Part shown: positions 1 through 8,281 of the stretch, piece after piece
Layout of the letters: the number at the start of each line of letters is the position of its first letter
Numbering within the stretch: position 1 is the stretch's first letter
Source of the DNA: Alteriqipengyuania flavescens
GTDB taxonomy: Bacteria > Pseudomonadota > Alphaproteobacteria > Sphingomonadales > Sphingomonadaceae
Reading direction: 5' to 3'
Length of the DNA: 64,000 nt
Assembly: GCF_030406725.1 (NCBI RefSeq)
Contig: NZ_CP129107.1
Span: 2,336,501 to 2,400,500 of the forward strand
Program-made: the position numbers and the translations under genes
The notes under the pieces: generated by a model
Databases searched by the model: none
What the model was told of the DNA's origin: nothing
What the model saw: the letters and a program-made list of their open reading frames with translations, nothing else

Positions 1-142
1 CCGTCGAAAATTTGTCGCCCATCGTCGCAAATTAATCACGGAAATTCAGAGTTGCTCAACTTTTGGGTTGGTTAAAGGAACCTATCGTTAGGCGACGGAT
101 TCAATGAGCAATCCGAAACTTTGCGCTCGTTGCGTGGTGTTC

Positions 143-505
143 CTAATACTCCTCCGCCATCATGACAGTTAACAAGCGCACCGTCGTCTCAGGATCAGCA
201 GGGTCATCCGAGCCATGCTTCATGTCCGCAGTGTAGTAGTCGATCTTCCATAATAGATCGGCGCCAAACAGCTCCAAGTCGCCAAAGTCCCGTTCTCCGT
301 GAGGGTCATTATCCTCATCAAAACCGTTGTATTCAGCAAGCTTAGCCAGCAGTTCTGAAGGGCAAAAGCCGCTCAGTGACCGCACCCCTTTTGTAATCAT
401 GATGGCGCCGCCTCGTCCGTCCCGCCGGAGCCTATCATTTAGCTGCGCAATCATTTCTGCACGCGGCACTTGGACATAGCTATCCTGTTCGTTGGTCACC
501 ACCAT
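143..505 (-). CDS. DUF3768 family protein
   Basis: A 120-residue soluble protein of unknown function that matches what I know of the DUF3768 family, common on alphaproteobacterial plasmids and islands. Visible family marks are the DNDPHGERDFG block at residues 65-75, WKIDYY at 86-91 and the DPADPETT turn at about 101-108, followed by a short C-terminal helix ending in AEEY. The ATG at 505 is preceded by a strong ribosome site (AAGGAGGAGT), which fixes the start. It is the last gene of a leftward series that includes a recombinase and a Rep protein, so it is likely island cargo. Its molecular role is not known to me. Confidence 0.8.
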   Translation of the reverse strand: MVVTNEQDSYVQVPRAEMIAQLNDRLRRDGRGGAIMITKGVRSLSGFCPSELLAKLAEYNGFDEDNDPHGERDFGDLELFGADLLWKIDYYTADMKHGSDDPADPETTVRLLTVMMAEEY

Positions 506-576
506 ACTCCTCCTTGCTTAAATGGTTTGTCGATCAGGCCTATCCTGCCTGGTCACTCTGCGCTGAGCGCAGGAGC

Positions 577-1206
577 TCATTCATCCGCCAACTTGCGGGT
601 GCGCCTAAATTTTTCTGGTTGAAAGGCAGCCTCCCAGCCGTGCGTCTCATATTTCGAGGAGTCCAAAAGACCCTCAGCGCAGGCTCTCCACAGCACGGTG
701 TCTATAGTCGCGATCCTGTAGCCAGACTGTCTTGCCAACCGTCGGCATAACTTTGCCGTGGTGGTTTTGTCGCGGCGCGCCAAGCGCTCCATGTGGACAT
801 CTGGTTTAGCGTGGTCGCCGCCTAAGTTCTTGTACAGATGGTATGATGTAACAGGACCTATCCAAGGCAGGGTCCGCAGGTAAGCCAGCTTGTCGGCATC
901 CTGCCTGTATGCTGCAAACAACGCGGTTCGGTTTTGCCAAATATAGTCGATCCCCGCGCACTTGCCTTCGTGGCCATAAACGCTCGATGCAGTGCCCCCT
1001 GCCCTCAACGCCGCCATACATTTATGGAAGATTGGAGTAGCAATACTGTTGCGGAAGCCCGAGTTGCAGATGACGTAAACGGCCTCTGAAGCAAACGCTT
1101 CGGCATCAGCTGGCTCTGCTATCGTCTTTGACCAGTCGATACTTGGGCCATACCCTGCCTGCCTGAGGGCGGTTTCAAGGGCTTTAAAGCGCCTCAGCGT
1201 AATCAT
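577..1206 (-). CDS. HhH-GPD (DNA glycosylase-like) protein
   Basis: A 209-residue protein whose C-terminal half resembles the helix-hairpin-helix GPD superfamily of base-excision glycosylases. Residues 113-128 (LPWIGPVTSYHLYKNL) read as the hairpin, followed by an AKPDVHMERLA segment (133-143) with an aspartate at 136 in the position expected for the catalytic acid, and a conserved-looking IDTVLWR (168-174). The N-terminal half is unrecognised and may be a substrate-recognition part. The ATG overlaps the stop of the upstream recombinase by four bases (ATGA), so the two are translated together. The assignment to the superfamily is from motif reading only; base specificity and even catalysis are unproven. 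Confidence 0.6.
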   Translation of the reverse strand: MITLRRFKALETALRQAGYGPSIDWSKTIAEPADAEAFASEAVYVICNSGFRNSIATPIFHKCMAALRAGGTASSVYGHEGKCAGIDYIWQNRTALFAAYRQDADKLAYLRTLPWIGPVTSYHLYKNLGGDHAKPDVHMERLARRDKTTTAKLCRRLARQSGYRIATIDTVLWRACAEGLLDSSKYETHGWEAAFQPEKFRRTRKLADE

Positions 1207-1832
1207 AGCAGCTGCACCAGTTTGCGCTGGGCCTCCCGGTCGCCTTCAATATATCGTTCAGTTGTGGTGAGCGCGCTATGGCCAGCTAGCTCCTGCACGT
1301 CCCGTAAACACCCACCTACCTGCGCAACCAGGCGCGCGGAGTTTGTGATGAATGTGCGGCGTCCTGAGTGTGAGGAACACCCCGTAAGCCCTACCTGGGC
1401 GTACAGCGCGGTAAACCAGTTGACGACGCTTCCAGCGGTCAGGTGCCCACCCTTCTGCGACAGCAGTACAGGGGCGTGCCTTGGTCTTCCTGCCATCAGC
1501 CAGCTTTTCCTGAGCGCTGCCTTCAAGTCAGGATGTAGGGGTATCCTCCTGGCGCGGCCATTCTTGGCAATGGTGCCAGCGACAGCAATAGAGTCTGCAA
1601 TGCCGCCGCTGGCACCTGTCACCATATACCAATCAAGCCCTGCAATTTCGCATGCTCGTAAGCCTGCCTTAAAGCTGAGCAGAAGGATGACGGTGTCGCG
1701 TTGAGCCTGTCGACGGGTTGCAACATGCGATAGCAGTAGCTGTAGATCGGTTGCCTCCAGTATCTTTGCCGGTCCGGTCACCACACTGCCTGCTGTAGCC
1801 GCGCAAATGTTTGCGCTCCTACATAATACCAC
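1203..1832 (-). CDS. Short tyrosine recombinase (catalytic domain only)
   Basis: A 209-residue phage-integrase family protein consisting almost only of the catalytic domain. The full active-site set can be read: Arg59 (GLRACEI), Lys90 in the beta-hairpin (AKNGRARRIP), His155 and Arg158 (HSGRR), His185 (GHSALTTT) and the nucleophile Tyr194 (ERYI). The core-binding N-terminal domain of full-length integrases is missing or very short. The GTG at 1832 gives the longest frame; a later GTG near codon 17 is also possible. It overlaps the glycosylase-like gene and lies 107 bases downstream of the rep gene. It probably catalyses site-specific integration, excision or dimer resolution of the element. 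Confidence 0.85.
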   Translation of the reverse strand: MVLCRSANICAATAGSVVTGPAKILEATDLQLLLSHVATRRQAQRDTVILLLSFKAGLRACEIAGLDWYMVTGASGGIADSIAVAGTIAKNGRARRIPLHPDLKAALRKSWLMAGRPRHAPVLLSQKGGHLTAGSVVNWFTALYAQVGLTGCSSHSGRRTFITNSARLVAQVGGCLRDVQELAGHSALTTTERYIEGDREAQRKLVQLL

Positions 1833-1884
1833 GCTAAAAATAATATCGCAAATTCAATATGTTATGGATCTTTTTAATGGCGCC

Positions 1885-1910
1885 GGGGCGGAGAAATTCA
1901 TCTCCGCCCC
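1885..1910. repeat. Perfect 10-bp stem hairpin between rep and recombinase genes
   Basis: GGGGCGGAGA (1885-1894) and TCTCCGCCCC (1901-1910) are perfectly complementary around the 6-base loop AATTCA. It sits in the 107-base gap after the Rep stop codon and before the recombinase. No run of T follows on either strand, so it is a poor intrinsic terminator. A transcript-stabilising hairpin or a replication-origin/nick-site structure are other possibilities. Confidence 0.6.
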
Positions 1911-1939
1911 AGTCGCAATCAATGCCTAAGGCGCATCAG

Positions 1940-2932
1940 TCATTTACGCACAGGAGGCCCCCGAACGACCGCCGGTTTCCAATCTGGCGACCTTCGTCTG
2001 CGTGTCCGGGCCCAAAATGCGCGCTCGTCGAATGGCTCGACTGGATCACGGTCAGCCAATAGGGATGCCTGCTTGCGTGCCGCCCACTTCTTCGCTCTTT
2101 CCTTGCAGTCGCTGATGATACCGGCACCTTCACCAACACCGCCAACGTTTGAGCCAAAGAGCGTCTCAGCGTAGAGCTCATGTATGCGCAGGGCGATCCC
2201 CGGACGATAGCCCTTTACCGTGGACCTGAATCGGAATTTATCCGACCCTTTCCTTGGCCATCGCAACTTGGCATCGTGAGGCAGTTTTAGCGCATAAGCC
2301 GCTGCGTACGACGGACAACCAAACCGGGCACCAAGCCTCTTGATTACGACAGGCTTTGCGCCAAGGGTTGAGGTCCATGCAGCATTCACGCGGGTCCCGT
2401 TTCCACTCAACGCTTTCTTCATGGCTGCAGTCGTCAGAGGCTTAGTGCCTGCGGGATTCCAGCCAATCATGTGCACATGAGCATGCAGAGTTACACCATT
2501 GCCTTGCGGTGACCAGTTGGTCACCGCCTGCACTTCAACAACGTAAAAGCCGTACAGCTGGACCGCTTGCATCGCTCGGAAGGCTTTTAGGCGCAACCTC
2601 TGCAGAGGAAGGTCAGGTGCTTCTATCGGCATTATCCCTTCGTCCGCCAAGAGGGTTATGTGAAAGAACTCCGGATCACTGTCTGCCGCAAGCTTGCGGA
2701 TTTCCTTGGCTACATATTTGGCCAACTTACATCTGGCGGGGATGTGCGAGTTCCGCATCTTCCCTGCCCAAGCTTCATACCCGGACAAGGCGCGGTAACG
2801 CCTTCGATCAAACTCGCTCATATTCATAGAGTCAATCTGCCGGTCTAGGCGCCGCTGATAGCTTCGACTGCTCATCTTGATCCGCGCCTTACTGTGCGCC
2901 CGAGTTTTGGGTTTGTCGTACGGGATCCTCAT
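1940..2932 (-). CDS. HUH-type replication initiation/relaxase-like protein
   Basis: A 330-residue basic protein carrying the three marks of HUH endonucleases. FFHITL at residues 89-94 fits motif I. LHAHVHMIGW at 149-158 contains the metal-binding His-Val-His pair (152-154). AAYALKLP at 211-218 contains a Tyr213-x-x-Lys216 fit to the YxxK nicking motif. N- and C-terminal tails are rich in Arg and Lys. HUH Rep proteins nick one DNA strand and start rolling-circle replication, or mobilise elements. Its start codon overlaps the stop of the upstream AlpA-like gene by four bases. I cannot place it in a named Rep family, but gene order (AlpA, Rep, recombinase) fits an integrative replicon. Confidence 0.7.
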   Translation of the reverse strand: MRIPYDKPKTRAHSKARIKMSSRSYQRRLDRQIDSMNMSEFDRRRYRALSGYEAWAGKMRNSHIPARCKLAKYVAKEIRKLAADSDPEFFHITLLADEGIMPIEAPDLPLQRLRLKAFRAMQAVQLYGFYVVEVQAVTNWSPQGNGVTLHAHVHMIGWNPAGTKPLTTAAMKKALSGNGTRVNAAWTSTLGAKPVVIKRLGARFGCPSYAAAYALKLPHDAKLRWPRKGSDKFRFRSTVKGYRPGIALRIHELYAETLFGSNVGGVGEGAGIISDCKERAKKWAARKQASLLADRDPVEPFDERAFWARTRRRRSPDWKPAVVRGPPVRK

Positions 2933-3207
2933 TTCTGGTCTCCCAATTCAGAATGCACATGAGGGGTGTTATGCCTACTACATGCGCGGGTGGCTGAAAT
3001 TGCACTCGTGCTCGCGCGCTCCTGCTCACAAACCCAAGACTCAATTGCAGCGCTTGAGTAGCGGACACTTCTCCCAAATTTCAGGAAGTGCGGGCCCTCC
3101 CCGCGCAGCCTCCAACCCTGCAAAGTACGCACCGACAAGTTCAGTCGATCCGCTACTTCAATCTCTGTCCAGCAGCGCTCCGTTGCGCTCTTTCCATCCA
3201 TGGTCAT
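2929..3207 (-). CDS. AlpA/excisionase-like helix-turn-helix protein
   Basis: A 92-residue protein with a MerR/AlpA-type winged helix at residues 13-58 (TEIEVADRLNLSVRTLQGW, then GRSVRYSSAAIESWV). Such proteins act as excisionases or as activators of integrase and replication genes in islands and prophages. I chose the ATG at 3207 because AAAGGTG lies seven bases before it and the domain starts just after; a longer frame reaching 3402 has no family-like sequence. It overlaps rep by four bases and heads the leftward module. The roughly 300 bases upstream hold palindromes that may be its operator. Confidence 0.75.
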   Translation of the reverse strand: MTMDGKSATERCWTEIEVADRLNLSVRTLQGWRLRGEGPHFLKFGRSVRYSSAAIESWVCEQERASTSAISATRACSRHNTPHVHSELGDQK

Positions 3208-3453
3208 GAAAATCACCTTTCGGTTTTCATTGCCGCGCAGGACAATCCCTACGTTAGGCGGCCAGGATTTACAGAGACGCGGATCAGCACAGGCTGCAGG
3301 CCAAATTTGACAACTTGCCGTCGATATCTGGAGAGTAAAAATCCGGCCTAAACTGTTCAAAACGGAGCAAAAAATTCCGAACGCAAAAATGCCCTCAAAC
3401 ATACTTGCTAACGGGACGCCAAAATGTCACACGGCCTATTGGGACTCTTGCAC

Positions 3454-3483
3454 GTCACGTGACAATCTCGGGTCACAGTGTGA
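3454..3483. promoter_or_regulatory. Two palindromes in a divergent intergenic region
   Basis: GTCACGTGAC (3454-3463) is a perfect 10-base palindrome and TCACAGTGTGA (3473-3483) has perfect 5-base arms around one base. They share the half-site TCAC, are about 19 bases apart centre to centre, and lie between the leftward AlpA-rep operon and the rightward gene at 3520. They look like operator sites for a dimeric repressor. No consensus promoter boxes are clear. Confidence 0.4.
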
Positions 3484-3519
3484 AAAAAATGCGTTTTAAT
3501 TTTTTTATGGAGACCTGTT

Positions 3520-4035
3520 TTGGATAGGATTTATCGCCCGGGTGCCCGTTCCAAATTCAAGGCGTGGAGAAGATATTTGGTCAGCCTGGCAACTGCCGCC
3601 ACTACCAAGCGTGAGTCCCGGGTGGACACGTCTATGATAAATAGAAAGCGAGCCCAAAACGTCCTCAAGCGTGAGGCGTATGGATACTACTGCGCGCTGT
3701 TGGAAGCCGGCGAAATGGACCCACTCAGGGAGTATGTGAAGAAGCGTGACGGGACGCGGTGGGATGTGAAGGGCGGCGACGATGAGGGCGCCCAATGGGT
3801 TTGTCGCTTATTTGCACAAGCTGATGAAAGCGACGACGCCCGGAAGAGACGCAGCCGCTTTTCAATGGAAATGGAGCTAGCCAAGGCTAACGATATCCAC
3901 CCGGACCTCTACTTGGGCTTCCTGCACGAGGCTGGGCCTGGCCAGTTGATTGAGGCCAAACTGAAGAAGAAAAACAAGGTTTACCGGTGGGCTGACCCAT
4001 ACCGGCGCCCTGACTCTCCCCTACTCAAGGGTTAG
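3520..4035 (+). CDS. Hypothetical protein, island-encoded
   Basis: A 171-residue protein rich in charged residues that I do not recognise. The N-terminal 40 residues are basic; residues 39-171 are predicted mostly helical, with no membrane segment, signal peptide or cysteine motif. I use the TTG at 3520 because GGAG lies seven bases before it; an ATG at 3634 (codon 39) without an equally good ribosome site is the alternative. It is transcribed away from the AlpA-rep module across the palindrome-bearing gap. Function unknown; it may be cargo or a regulator of the element. Confidence 0.5.
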   Translation: MDRIYRPGARSKFKAWRRYLVSLATAATTKRESRVDTSMINRKRAQNVLKREAYGYYCALLEAGEMDPLREYVKKRDGTRWDVKGGDDEGAQWVCRLFAQADESDDARKRRSRFSMEMELAKANDIHPDLYLGFLHEAGPGQLIEAKLKKKNKVYRWADPYRRPDSPLLKG

Positions 4036-4239
4036 CGCACTTTGGCGCAACGCAGGGCAAGGTGGCGAAAAGTATGGTATGCCATGTTCGTCCCTCCCCC
4101 TCCCCACCCTCCAGCGCGCCGCGGTAAAGGGCATGTACCAGGCAGTTCCTTCGAGCGCCCCATTGGTCCTGGTTGGCTCTGAGGTTTAAGGGCACCGGCG
4201 CCGTGGGGTGCTAGCGCCCAGATTGCCTTGCGCAATCGC

Positions 4240-5103
4240 TCAGGCCCTCTCCTCCCATACCAGGTCGAGCCGAGAACTCTGCAGGTGGTGCGGCATAACA
4301 TGCGCCACACCTGTCAGCTTCCGTCCGTTTTGCTGATGACGCACCCTGATCTGTCGTATCCAAGGCTGCTCAGCTTGAAAGGCAGTGTCCAGGTATGCTC
4401 CATGTCCGGCCGGGACCGTGAGCTCTTGCCACGGCGTGGCTTCCATCGATGGGCCAGGAACCTGCGCCCGCTCAAACAATTGGCGCCACTCCAAAGTCGT
4501 TACTCCCGGTCCAGGGTTAGCAAGATAAAGCCGTGCAAGACAGTGTGCCTGATCGTGGCGGACATGCAGTTCCACATGTTTGCATGTGGCCGGCAACTCC
4601 ACCGGGCCAGCACCCCTTGCCTCTTCTCGCTCACACCGCATGTGCTCCTCGAAAAGCCTCCATGCTGAGGCGAGAGAGGTAGAGCGCGCGTGGAGGCGCA
4701 GGTAAAAGTTTACCAGGCGCACGTGCACGCCGTCACGGCCAAGCGGCCCTGTGTAGGGTGGGAGGAAGGGATCGCCGTCGCCGATGGCTCTAGCGTTACC
4801 GATGATGAGGGTGCAATTCCCATGCTGCCGCTTTAAATCAAGCGCGCGCTCCACTGCCGCCTGAAACCCAGGACGTATTTCGCTCGATCCACAGAAGGCC
4901 GGCGCAAACTCAGAGTCCCCGTATAGTCCCGCCAGCGTGTATTGCTCCTGTGACACCAGCGCCTCAGCAAGGGGCCAAATTGTGTCCTGAGCATAAGCAC
5001 TTGCCTCAGCGGAGCCCGGTCGGAGACGCTGATAGATTACACATGGGTAGTCGGTGTCAGCCAATGCACAGGCTCCTTCAATTACGGAAGCCAGGCCGCA
5101 CAA
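4240..5103 (-). CDS. Hypothetical protein, island-encoded
   Basis: A 287-residue reading frame that I do not recognise. The TTG at 5103 follows AAGGG by six bases and an in-frame stop lies just upstream, which supports this start. It is soluble by eye, with no signal peptide or membrane segments, and has scattered cysteines and histidines (for example CKHVELHVRHDQAHC around residues 172-186) but no motif I can name. Codon use is more A/T-tolerant than in the core genes to the right. It could be a real accessory gene or a chance long frame in GC-rich DNA; the ribosome site tips me to the former. Confidence 0.45.
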   Translation of the reverse strand: MCGLASVIEGACALADTDYPCVIYQRLRPGSAEASAYAQDTIWPLAEALVSQEQYTLAGLYGDSEFAPAFCGSSEIRPGFQAAVERALDLKRQHGNCTLIIGNARAIGDGDPFLPPYTGPLGRDGVHVRLVNFYLRLHARSTSLASAWRLFEEHMRCEREEARGAGPVELPATCKHVELHVRHDQAHCLARLYLANPGPGVTTLEWRQLFERAQVPGPSMEATPWQELTVPAGHGAYLDTAFQAEQPWIRQIRVRHQQNGRKLTGVAHVMPHHLQSSRLDLVWEERA

Positions 5104-5780
5104 GGATGACCCTTACGCGAGTCTCATGGGCAGTATGTAGGCTGCGCCATGATGCGAGCTAGGTTTCATATACTAGCAATGAGCAGGCGCGAGAGCAATT
5201 CATGCTTTAGGCCGCAGACCTCTTTTGCATTGCCCTTTGGCTAACGAAGCATGGCCTTCTTCAGTGCATGAGGCGCCCGCCCAGAAGACCCGGAAACACC
5301 GCCAACAATTTTGTGCGGCGACTTGGCGGATCATTCTCGAAAGCTACCGCGAAGCAGACTATTACTCGTCCATGTCAGGATCGCAGCATGGCAGCAAAGC
5401 GCCCCATCCCGGTCATTCGCGTGGTCGCGGTTATCGCCCGAAAGCTGTCGTTGGTTCAGGCGAGGCTACATTGCATCTACGCGCCTCAACTCAGTCATTT
5501 CGGTATCCGGACGCTATGCTTGATCTGACGGGGGATTACGCTTTGCCAGCATTGAAGTGCCTCGGCTCGCTTCGATACAAAGAGCCGTCAGGCACATTGC
5601 GATTCCGCCGATCAAATGACTTGGTCTGCGAGCTTGGCGAAAAAGGTGTGCCGCGGAGGGTTGAGTAATGGCTTGGGCTAGATGAAACCTGAGTCCCTCG
5701 GTATCCGATGTCTAAGAACGAACAGGCTGCGACGCCACGTGCGGTCCTTCAGTATTTTAGCAAGCTGAATGGGTTTGAGG
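5104..5780. other. No convincing gene
   Basis: About 680 bases between the unknown leftward gene and the end of the TonB-dependent receptor. Short open frames exist on the plus strand (for example 5225-5668) but their products are low-complexity and lack ribosome sites or family resemblance. It may be the junction of two mobile segments. I see no RNA gene, terminal repeat or clear terminator. Confidence 0.4.
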
Positions 5781-8024
5781 TTAGAACCGATAGGAAGTTG
5801 CGGCCCCGATAGCTCGTGGTTCGGACCTGAAGGTATTGTACCCGATGAACCCATAGCCCGAGACGGCGTAGTCGCGATTGGTCAAATTCCGCCCCCAAAG
5901 GGCGATTTCCAGCCCCGATTTGTCAAGATAGAGGCTCGCATTGGCTGCCAGTGTGAGCACATCGGCCTGGCTGCGCTCCTGCAGACCAGCGGGGTCGAGA
6001 TAGAAGCGGCTTCGGAAGTTGGCATTCGCGCCAAGCGCGATGCGGCTGTCAGCACCCAGCCGCGTTTCGTAGCGCACGCGGGCGTTGGCGGAGAATTTTG
6101 GCGCGAAGGGCAGGGGATTTCCGTCGTGGAGTTCAGCGTTTCCGCCAATAGCGCTGTCCTGACGAATGCTGGTGTGGTTCCACACGCCCGCCAGGTCCAG
6201 TTCCATGCCTTGCACCGGCCTCCAGCCGAGCTGCGCCTCGATCCCGTACGAAACGGCAGCATCGAGGTTGGAAAGCGAATTTGAGACGATGCTCGAACCG
6301 TCCGGAATCGCGAATTCGACGAAGATCCGGGCTTGAGGATCGTCGTAATCGTTCGCGAACGCCGCCAAGGCATAAGTTACGCTGCCCCAAGCCTTCCCTT
6401 TCACGCCCGCTTCCAGCGTGGTCACCGTCTCGGCGGCGAAGAGACCTTCGTCGGCATAATGAAGGGCGTTGTTTGCCACTTCGCCGTTGAAGCCACCCGA
6501 CTTGTATCCGTTTGACAGCGCCAGATAGAGGTTCGCCGCCTCGAGCGCATAGCTCAAGGAGGCGTTGCCCGTGACGCGGGTGGTGTCGATCCTGTTGGCT
6601 CCGCGTGCCGGCCCCAGACCGTCGCGATTGTTGAAGTCGATCACACTGTCGCGGAAGACATGAAGGCCCTGCCCCTCGCCCTCGATGACTTCATGCGTCA
6701 AACGCAGGCCTGCGGTCAGACTGAGCCGGTCTATCAGCTCGACCTCGTTGTAGGTGAAGGCTGCAAGCGACACGCGCTCCTGCTCGATATCGGTCACCAG
6801 CGTGGAAACCGGCGCGCTGCTGGCCGGAACCGGACCGACCCGGCCCGGGGCTCCGACATAATCGCATGAACCCACGAGCGTCTGCCGGTCGAGATCGCCG
6901 CACCAGATGGTGTAACGCTGGCCGAAGTCCTCGATCGCGGCGGTCAGCCCCAGCAGGGCCGAGCCGCTTTCGAACCGGCGGCTGACGCGCACCTCATTCG
7001 AGAATTGGGCGAAGTCGCGCGCGTAGGATAGGTTGGCGTTGAGTGAAGGCATGCCGAAGGGCGCTGCGGTTCCATCGAAATCGAAGCCGTAGTTCTGCCG
7101 ATAACCCTCGAAGGCGGTGAGCGAAAATAGGTCCCAGTCGCCCAGATGCATTTCGTATTCGGCAGAGGCACCATAGAAGAAATTGTCGCTGTCCTGAATG
7201 CCGTCGCCAGCCGATTCAATCTGATGCCGATCAAGCGATAGCGCGCTGTTGCGCGGCATCGGATTGATGCCGCTGTCCTGTTCGAAATGTCCCCGCAGGA
7301 GAAGGCTGGCCGCCCCCCGGTCCAGGAGGGTCGAGAGACGGACGCCGAACTCCTCGGCCGCGCCGCCTGCTTCGGCCGGTCCCGCTACATTTTCGAATAC
7401 GGGGGAGCGGCTGACAAATGTGGTCGCGAGGCGGGCATGGATGCCTTCGCCAACGCGCCCGCCGATCGCGGCGTCCACGTCGAAGCGGTCGAAACTTCCA
7501 TAGCCGAGGCGGATATAGCTGGCGTGCTCGGCATCAGGACGGCGGCTGATGAGGTTGAGCGCGCCTGCCGACGCGTTGCGACCGTAAAGTGTGCCCTGGG
7601 GGCCCTTGAGGACCTCGACCCGTTCGAGATCGTAGAGCAATGCGCCGGTCTGGACATTGGTCGCGAGGAACACGCCGTCGGCATAGACTGCTGCCGCTGT
7701 GGGCGTCAGCGCCTGGTGATCGACAGCACCAATGCCGCGGATCTGGAAAGCTACTTGCGTACCATTCGCCACCGCGGCTTCGACACCTGGCAAAAGCACG
7801 GCGAGATCTTCTGCGCCGACAAAGCCTTGCGCGCTCTCCAGCGCCCGTTCGTCGAGTACGATCACCGACCCTGCAACGCGTTCAACCGATAGCGGTTGCC
7901 GCGTGGCGGTGACCACGATGGCCTCGCCACTATCGTCGTGATCGGCAGGACCATCCTGAGCCATTACCACGCCGGGCACGGCATATGCGACCAGCGACAG
8001 CGCCGTAAAACAGCTAGATTTCAT
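5781..8024 (-). CDS. TonB-dependent outer-membrane receptor
   Basis: A 747-residue receptor for active uptake of a siderophore, carbohydrate or other large nutrient across the outer membrane, powered by TonB-ExbBD. A signal peptide ends near residue 22 (VVMAQ). The plug domain starts with a TonB-box-like IVVTATR at about 36-42 and includes IRGIG and GPQGTLYGRNASAGALN near 140-157. The rest is a 22-strand-type barrel ending in the terminal Phe expected for outer-membrane proteins (TSYRF). The GPQGTLYGRNASAGALN signature is typical of the large sphingomonad receptor families. It lies inside the island and is separated from a recombinase by a 257-base divergent gap. The substrate cannot be told from sequence. 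Confidence 0.93.
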   Translation of the reverse strand: MKSSCFTALSLVAYAVPGVVMAQDGPADHDDSGEAIVVTATRQPLSVERVAGSVIVLDERALESAQGFVGAEDLAVLLPGVEAAVANGTQVAFQIRGIGAVDHQALTPTAAAVYADGVFLATNVQTGALLYDLERVEVLKGPQGTLYGRNASAGALNLISRRPDAEHASYIRLGYGSFDRFDVDAAIGGRVGEGIHARLATTFVSRSPVFENVAGPAEAGGAAEEFGVRLSTLLDRGAASLLLRGHFEQDSGINPMPRNSALSLDRHQIESAGDGIQDSDNFFYGASAEYEMHLGDWDLFSLTAFEGYRQNYGFDFDGTAAPFGMPSLNANLSYARDFAQFSNEVRVSRRFESGSALLGLTAAIEDFGQRYTIWCGDLDRQTLVGSCDYVGAPGRVGPVPASSAPVSTLVTDIEQERVSLAAFTYNEVELIDRLSLTAGLRLTHEVIEGEGQGLHVFRDSVIDFNNRDGLGPARGANRIDTTRVTGNASLSYALEAANLYLALSNGYKSGGFNGEVANNALHYADEGLFAAETVTTLEAGVKGKAWGSVTYALAAFANDYDDPQARIFVEFAIPDGSSIVSNSLSNLDAAVSYGIEAQLGWRPVQGMELDLAGVWNHTSIRQDSAIGGNAELHDGNPLPFAPKFSANARVRYETRLGADSRIALGANANFRSRFYLDPAGLQERSQADVLTLAANASLYLDKSGLEIALWGRNLTNRDYAVSGYGFIGYNTFRSEPRAIGAATSYRF

Positions 8025-8062
8025 AGGGGCCTTTACAGTTTCGACAAGCGTCCGCGCAGCAA

Positions 8063-8072
8063 GGGGGGGGGG
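8063..8072. repeat. G10 homopolymer upstream of the TonB receptor
   Basis: Ten consecutive G on the plus strand (C10 on the coding strand of the receptor) start 39 bases before its ATG. Homopolymers of this length slip during replication and are known phase-variation elements in other bacteria. It lies just upstream of weak promoter-like boxes (TTGCTG, TGTAAA) read leftward. Confidence 0.6.
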
Positions 8073-8281
8073 AGGCGACAGACAGCGGAGCCGCCGTGGA
8101 GACGTTTCGCTGCTTAAGAAACGAAGGAAGCGCGAATTTCCACAGCTGCGAGCAGAATTTCACAAAACTCAGTGTCGGTTTGTGCAGGCCTGTTTACCAA
8201 AAGCCGACTTTCGCAAATCGGCCCAGAAGCATCCATACTCGGCGTTCTCTCATCGGCCAATCACGGCCGAGGAGATGAACC

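Noticed and set aside
1-142. Left-edge sequence as part of a gene or a second att site
   Set aside because: No frame, tRNA arm or repeat of the 12864-12910 fragment is found here.
5225-5668. Plus-strand frames of 147 and 86 residues in the gene-poor stretch
   Set aside because: No ribosome site, no family resemblance, low-complexity arginine- and serine-rich products.
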